DNA of 64,000 nucleotides from SZUA-36 sp963704855 (GTDB lineage Bacteria; Pseudomonadota; Gammaproteobacteria; Xanthomonadales; SZUA-36): the NCBI GenBank assembly GCA_963704855.1, contig CAVPHY010000002.1:186001-250000 (forward strand), given 5' to 3'. The translations under genes and the position numbers were made by a program. The notes below the pieces were generated by a model. The model saw nothing but the letters and a program-made list of their open reading frames with translations. It did no database searches and was not told the DNA's origin. How positions within the stretch are numbered: the stretch's first letter is position 1; every line of letters begins with the position of its first letter. Below are positions 60,667-64,000 of the stretch, in pieces.

Positions 60667-62064
60667 ATGACCCAAAAAAAACCACTGCTGATTTATAACA
60701 CCCTGAAACGCGAGAAACAGGTCTTTGTACCACAGGACCCTGAACGTGTAACCCTGTATGTCTGCGGTCCGACCGTTTACAGCTATGCGCACATCGGTAA
60801 TGCGCGGCCGGCGGTAATTTTCGACCTGCTGTACAGGTTGTTATCGACACGCTATCCAAATGTCATCTATGCACGCAATATCACCGATGTGGATGACAAA
60901 ATCAACGCCGCAGCGGCCGAGCAGAACGTTCCGATTGATGTCATATCCAAACATTACACCGAGATTTATCACAAGGATATGGCTGCACTGGGTGTCGGCT
61001 CGCCCAGTATCGAACCACGAGCCACCGACCACATTCCGCAGATGATCCATATGATCCAAAGCCTGATCGACAGCGGGAACGCTTATGCGGCGGAAGGTCA
61101 CGTGTTGTTCGCGGTTGAATCATTTGCCGACTATGGTGCGCTTTCGGGCCGTGATGTTTCCGAAATGGTTGCCGGCGCCAGGGTTGAAGTTGCCGATTTC
61201 AAGCGTCATCCGGGTGATTTTGTCCTGTGGAAACCATCGGTCGACCCGCAGCCCGGCTGGGACAGCCCGTGGGGTTGGGGCCGGCCGGGCTGGCACCTGG
61301 AGTGCTCGGCGATGTCTGAATACCACCTCGGCGAAAGCATCGACATCCATGGTGGCGGGCAAGACCTGGTTTTCCCACACCATGAGAACGAGATCGCACA
61401 AAGCGTTTGCGCACATGGCGGAAAGATATTTGCCCATTACTGGATGCACAACGGCTTTGTGACCGTCGAAAGAAGCAAGATGTCAAAATCACTTGGAAAC
61501 ACCCTGGTCATCCATGATTTACTGGAACAGACAAAGGGTGAAGTCCTGCGTTACCTGCTACTGACTGCACACTATCGCCAGCCTTTGGACTGGTCGGATG
61601 AAACCGTTACCCGCGTCCAACGCACCCTCGACCGTGTATACGGTGTTCTGCGTGACATCAACGCGAAGTTCGGGCCATTCCAGGCAGCAGAAGAGCCCTC
61701 CGAAAAATTCATGTCGGCACTACTGGATGATCTCAACACACCTGAGGCACTGGCGGAACTCAACAGCGAAGCACGTCGGTTGGCCAATGCCGGGGACAGG
61801 GAATCAGCGAGCACCTCGGCCGGAAGGTTTCTGGCAGCCAGCAGCCTGATCGGACTCTTCCAGCAAGACCCGGTCAACTGGCTGGCCGGTGATACCCAAG
61901 GCCTGGATGATGCCTTGATCGACGGGTTGATCGAGGAACGCAACAACGCGAGAAAGCAGAAGAACTTTGCCCGTGCCGATGAAATCAGGGATCAGCTGCA
62001 AAGCATGGGAATCAGTCTCGAAGATGTCGCGGATGGAACCCGCTGGCGTCGTAGCAGCACATAA
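60667..62064 (+). CDS. cysS: Cysteinyl-tRNA synthetase
   Basis: 465 residues. The HIGH-type motif is AHIGNARP (about residues 37-44), with CGPTVYSYAH before it supplying a zinc cysteine; the KMSKS motif is RSKMSKSLGNT (about 270). The zinc site continues in LECSAMS and HHENE. The C-terminal DALR-like domain is complete. It charges tRNA-Cys. sufE follows 19 bases later and may be co-transcribed, linking cysteine and sulfur use. Confidence 0.96.
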   Translation: MTQKKPLLIYNTLKREKQVFVPQDPERVTLYVCGPTVYSYAHIGNARPAVIFDLLYRLLSTRYPNVIYARNITDVDDKINAAAAEQNVPIDVISKHYTEIYHKDMAALGVGSPSIEPRATDHIPQMIHMIQSLIDSGNAYAAEGHVLFAVESFADYGALSGRDVSEMVAGARVEVADFKRHPGDFVLWKPSVDPQPGWDSPWGWGRPGWHLECSAMSEYHLGESIDIHGGGQDLVFPHHENEIAQSVCAHGGKIFAHYWMHNGFVTVERSKMSKSLGNTLVIHDLLEQTKGEVLRYLLLTAHYRQPLDWSDETVTRVQRTLDRVYGVLRDINAKFGPFQAAEEPSEKFMSALLDDLNTPEALAELNSEARRLANAGDRESASTSAGRFLAASSLIGLFQQDPVNWLAGDTQGLDDALIDGLIEERNNARKQKNFARADEIRDQLQSMGISLEDVADGTRWRRSST

Positions 62065-62083
62065 AACCGGAAGGATTACAGCG

Positions 62084-62506
62084 ATGCACGATCCGAAAAA
62101 AGCCCAAAATGAAGTCATCGGCGATTTCAGCCTGTTTGATAACTGGCTGGATCGTTACCAGTACCTGATTGATCTTGGCAAAGCTCTCGAACCCCTGGCT
62201 GATTCGGAAAAAACAGATGACATCCTGCTGCATGGCTGTCAATCGAGGGTGTGGCTGATTATCGATGGCGATGCCGACGAGGTAAAAATCCGCGCCAACA
62301 GCGACGCGGCCATCGTATCCGGGCTGATCGCCCTGTTAATACGGGTTTATTCCGGTGCTTCCGCTGATCAGATAGTCAATACCCAACCGGACTTCATTGC
62401 TGCCATTGGTTTGCAGCAACACCTGTCAGCAACCCGGGCCAACGGCCTGCACGCCATGCTGGAAGCTATCTTCAGCACGGCCAGGTCGTATCTACAAGGA
62501 AACTGA
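62084..62506 (+). CDS. sufE: Cysteine desulfuration protein SufE
   Basis: 140 residues from ATG 62084, which has GGAAGGA upstream; a longer frame starts inside cysS without support. The sulfur-accepting cysteine is in DILLHGCQSRVWL (about C51). SufE takes persulfide from SufS and passes it to SufB for Fe-S assembly. The suf operon itself is not in the window, so this is a detached sufE (or csdE) next to cysS. Confidence 0.9.
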   Translation: MHDPKKAQNEVIGDFSLFDNWLDRYQYLIDLGKALEPLADSEKTDDILLHGCQSRVWLIIDGDADEVKIRANSDAAIVSGLIALLIRVYSGASADQIVNTQPDFIAAIGLQQHLSATRANGLHAMLEAIFSTARSYLQGN

Positions 62507-62525
62507 CTGGATATTCGGGTTCTTA

Positions 62526-62954
62526 CTAGGCGGTGTCGCCCATTTGCTTTTGACGGATTTCCCAACGCTCCTGGGCATCCAGGCACAAGGTCGCTATTGG
62601 ACGAGCTTCCAGGCGCTGGAGACCGATCTCTTCGCCGGTTTCCTCGCAATATCCATATTCACCATCGTCGATACGTGCCAGCGTCTTGTTGATCTTGTTG
62701 ATCAGCTTGCGATACCGGTCTCGTGTCCGTAGTTCAAGACTGTTTTCAGTTTCCCGCGTTGCTCTCTCGGCCTCATCCCCTACATCCCTGACCTCGGATT
62801 GCAGATTACTGATGGTCTCGCGTGATTCTTCGATAAGATCGTCTCTCCAGGTAATCAATTTCTGCCTGAAGTATTCAATCTGCATTGGATTCATGTACTC
62901 TTCATCGGGAGAAGGCTTATAGCCTTGAGGTAATTTTACTGGTTTAGCGGTCAT
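62526..62954 (-). CDS. dksA: DksA-family RNA polymerase-binding transcription factor lacking two zinc-finger cysteines
   Basis: 142 residues. The N-terminal EEYMNPMQIEYFRQKL, the coiled coil and the conserved C-terminal GLQRLEARP stretch match DksA. The coiled-coil tip reads DEAERA where E. coli has DPVDRA, so one of the acidic tip residues is glutamate. The globular domain has CEETGEEIG and CLDAQE, so only the first and third cysteines of the usual CxxC...CxxC zinc finger remain. DksA2-type and some alphaproteobacterial DksA proteins show the same change and work without zinc. It should bind the RNA polymerase secondary channel and, with ppGpp, adjust rRNA and amino acid promoters. Confidence 0.9.
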   Translation of the reverse strand: MTAKPVKLPQGYKPSPDEEYMNPMQIEYFRQKLITWRDDLIEESRETISNLQSEVRDVGDEAERATRETENSLELRTRDRYRKLINKINKTLARIDDGEYGYCEETGEEIGLQRLEARPIATLCLDAQERWEIRQKQMGDTA

Positions 62955-63022
62955 AATAGCTGTAGTAACTCCTTGAATATCTGAGCATATATAATGTAAT
63001 CTGCTGATTATTATATATTTTT

Positions 63023-63133
63023 ATGAAAATCAAGCCGATATTCGACCCGATCAAGGTGCAGTTTTATATCCCAACTGGAAAAAGACAGCAAGTGTTTTTT
63101 ATCCCCAAACGGAATTTGCCCTGCAAATATTAG
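63023..63133 (+). CDS. Possible 36-residue peptide upstream of yidD
   Basis: ATG 63023 opens a frame of 36 codons (MKIKPIFDPIKVQFYIPTGK...NLPCKY) ending in TAG two bases before the yidD ATG. It is basic and hydrophobic without any known motif. The tight spacing to yidD could allow coupling, but no ribosome site precedes it, so it may be chance. Confidence 0.2.
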   Translation: MKIKPIFDPIKVQFYIPTGKRQQVFFIPKRNLPCKY

Positions 63134-63135
63134 GA

Positions 63136-63345
63136 ATGCAAAAAATACTTCTCGCCATTATCCGGGCTTACCAGCTGGTGCTGAGTCCGTTTTTAGGTCA
63201 GCATTGCCGCTTCACGCCAAGCTGTTCCCAGTATACGCAAGAGGCCATCCGAAAGTACGGTGCAGCCCGGGGTAGCTGGCTGGGTTTCAAGAGAATAATT
63301 CGATGTCAGCCTTTTTGCGAAGGCGGGCATGACCCTGTCCCGTGA
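63136..63345 (+). CDS. yidD: Membrane protein insertion efficiency factor YidD
   Basis: 69 residues. The amphipathic N-terminus (LLAIIRAYQLVLSPFLG) and the three-cysteine core CRFTPSCSQYTQEAI are family hallmarks; the C-terminal FKRIIRCQPFCEGGHDPVP is typical. YidD is a peripheral inner-membrane protein that aids YidC. It usually lies in the rpmH-rnpA-yidD-yidC cluster next to the origin; here it is alone between dksA and hydrogenase genes. Confidence 0.9.
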   Translation: MQKILLAIIRAYQLVLSPFLGQHCRFTPSCSQYTQEAIRKYGAARGSWLGFKRIIRCQPFCEGGHDPVP

Positions 63346-63429
63346 ACCGACGTGGCCGCCGGCACTACTTTAAGGCAGAGCGCTAACCAGACGTGCCGTT
63401 CGAAACACCGGCCCGGATATTAATTCTGG

Positions 63430-63618
63430 CTAGCGGAAGCGGCGATAGAATCTGCCGGCACCGGCAATACACACCGCAACAATAAGCACTATCAACAGGT
63501 GTTCACCTGTGAAGATATGCGGCAGAACGCCGCCTGGCTCGGTGATGTGTGCCAGTGCCGATGTCGAAAACAGGAGTGACGATACACTCATAATTGTGAG
63601 AAAAATTCTTGCTTGCAT
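63430..63618 (-). CDS. Small HupE-like membrane protein linked to hydrogenase
   Basis: 62 residues from ATG 63618, supported by AGGAAAG seven bases upstream; the longer frame to 63681 overlaps the hydrogenase gene. A signal peptide (cleavage near ALAHITE) is followed by one membrane helix (LLIVLIVAVCIAGAG) and a basic tail. The mature start AHITEPGGVLPHIFTGEHLL resembles the first segment of HupE/UreJ nickel permeases (HPxxGxDHLLxML), but only that segment is present. It follows the hydrogenase large subunit by 31 bases and probably shares its transcript. It may help nickel delivery or anchoring. No assigned family is certain. Confidence 0.6.
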   Translation of the reverse strand: MQARIFLTIMSVSSLLFSTSALAHITEPGGVLPHIFTGEHLLIVLIVAVCIAGAGRFYRRFR

Positions 63619-63649
63619 GTTTTTCTTTCCTGACTGATTTACGGCCTGT

Positions 63650-64000
63650 CTAACGGACTTTGACCTTGATAATTTCTTCACCTTCCTCGTCTGTCAAGTG
63701 TACCGCACAAGCGATACAGGGATCAAAACTATGGATGGTCCGCAGGATCTCAATCGGCTGATTGACGTCGTAAAGCTGGTGATTGTCCTCCAATGCAGCC
63801 TCGTAGGCACCCGCCTGGCCGTTGCTGTCACGCGGACCGGCATTCCAGGTGCTGGGTACGACGGCCTGGTAATTCTTTATTGTTTCATTTTCGATCACGA
63901 TCCAGTGAGCGAGACCACCGCGAGGCGCCTCCATGAAGCCCACACCCTGGGCCTGTTTAGGCCAACTGGAGGGTTCCCACAGCGCCTCGTTAAAGGTCCG
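63650..64000 (-). CDS. Uptake [NiFe]-hydrogenase large subunit, C-terminal part
   Basis: The frame is open through the end of the window, so the N-terminal part lies to the right; about 116 C-terminal residues are seen. GFMEAPRGGLAHW, YQAVVPSTWNAGPRD and the nickel-binding DPCIACAVH match group 1 membrane-bound hydrogenases (HupL/HyaB/HoxG). The 16 residues after the histidine (LTDEEGEEIIKVKVR and so on) are the extension removed by the HupD-type protease after nickel insertion. The enzyme oxidises H2 at the periplasmic side. The expected small subunit would lie further right and the cytochrome b gene is not directly downstream. Confidence 0.92.
   Translation of the reverse strand, partial: RTFNEALWEPSSWPKQAQGVGFMEAPRGGLAHWIVIENETIKNYQAVVPSTWNAGPRDSNGQAGAYEAALEDNHQLYDVNQPIEILRTIHSFDPCIACAVHLTDEEGEEIIKVKVR

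Overview
The window is a chromosomal segment of a gammaproteobacterium. The gene order aroC, asd, fimV, truA, trpF, trpB, trpA, accD, folC, dedD, cvpA, purF and serC, pheA, aroA, cmk, rpsA, ihfB, lapA, lapB is typical of that class, as are TamA/TamB, NfuA, FimV, PpnN and a CrbS/CrbR acetate switch. The Oar-like TonB receptor, the ACE-type (M2) peptidase, the DcaP-like porin and an uptake NiFe hydrogenase suggest a marine, heterotrophic or mixotrophic lineage. I cannot name genus or family. Most genes are ordinary housekeeping genes. I see no prophage, CRISPR array, secretion locus or defence island.

Layout. 1-761: C-terminus of error-prone polymerase DnaE2/ImuC. 762-1333: gene-free island of short direct and inverted repeats. 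1334-2945: a murein-peptide amidase (MpaA) next to a glutamate-racemase-like protein. 3031-3697: two small periplasmic cytochromes c. 3769-4350: NfuA. 4374-10697 (minus): envelope genes (esterase, GalU, CapD/WbpM-like dehydratase, WecA/MraY-like transferase, LapB, LapA). 10724-17175 (minus): ihfB, rpsA, cmk, aroA, pheA, serC. 17261-26116 (minus): purF, cvpA, dedD, folC, accD, trpA, trpB, trpF, truA, largely overlapping. 26180-31244 (minus): fimV, asd, aroC, prmB, then psd on the plus strand. 32251-35458 (minus): an M2 lipoprotein peptidase and ppnN, both full of frameshifts. 35608-38811: large TonB-dependent receptor. 39179-39255: tRNA-Pro(CGG). 39318-51907: acyl-CoA synthetase, DEDDh exonuclease, CBS/nucleotidyltransferase protein, acetate symporter with DUF4212 partner, CrbS-type sensor kinase, CrbR-type regulator and porin, a probable short-chain fatty acid uptake and activation regulon. 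51976-57776: TamB/TamA. 57841-63345: ZIP-like membrane protein, YkvA-like protein, PepQ, CysS, SufE, DksA-like protein, YidD. 63430-64000: a tiny HupE-like protein and the end of a NiFe hydrogenase large subunit.

Two observations stand out. First, every frameshift I could resolve (eleven, in pheA, fimV, the M2 peptidase, ppnN and the sensor kinase) is repaired by removing exactly one base, usually from a short homopolymer. That one-sided pattern looks like insertion-type sequencing or assembly error more than gene decay. Second, the promoters of the acyl-CoA synthetase, the acetate symporter operon and the porin share an (G/C)AC(T/C)AAAG box about 73-76 bases before the start codon, each followed by a -10-like hexamer at similar spacing. 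It is a good candidate for the CrbR operator. I found no clear evidence of an entirely new biological system.
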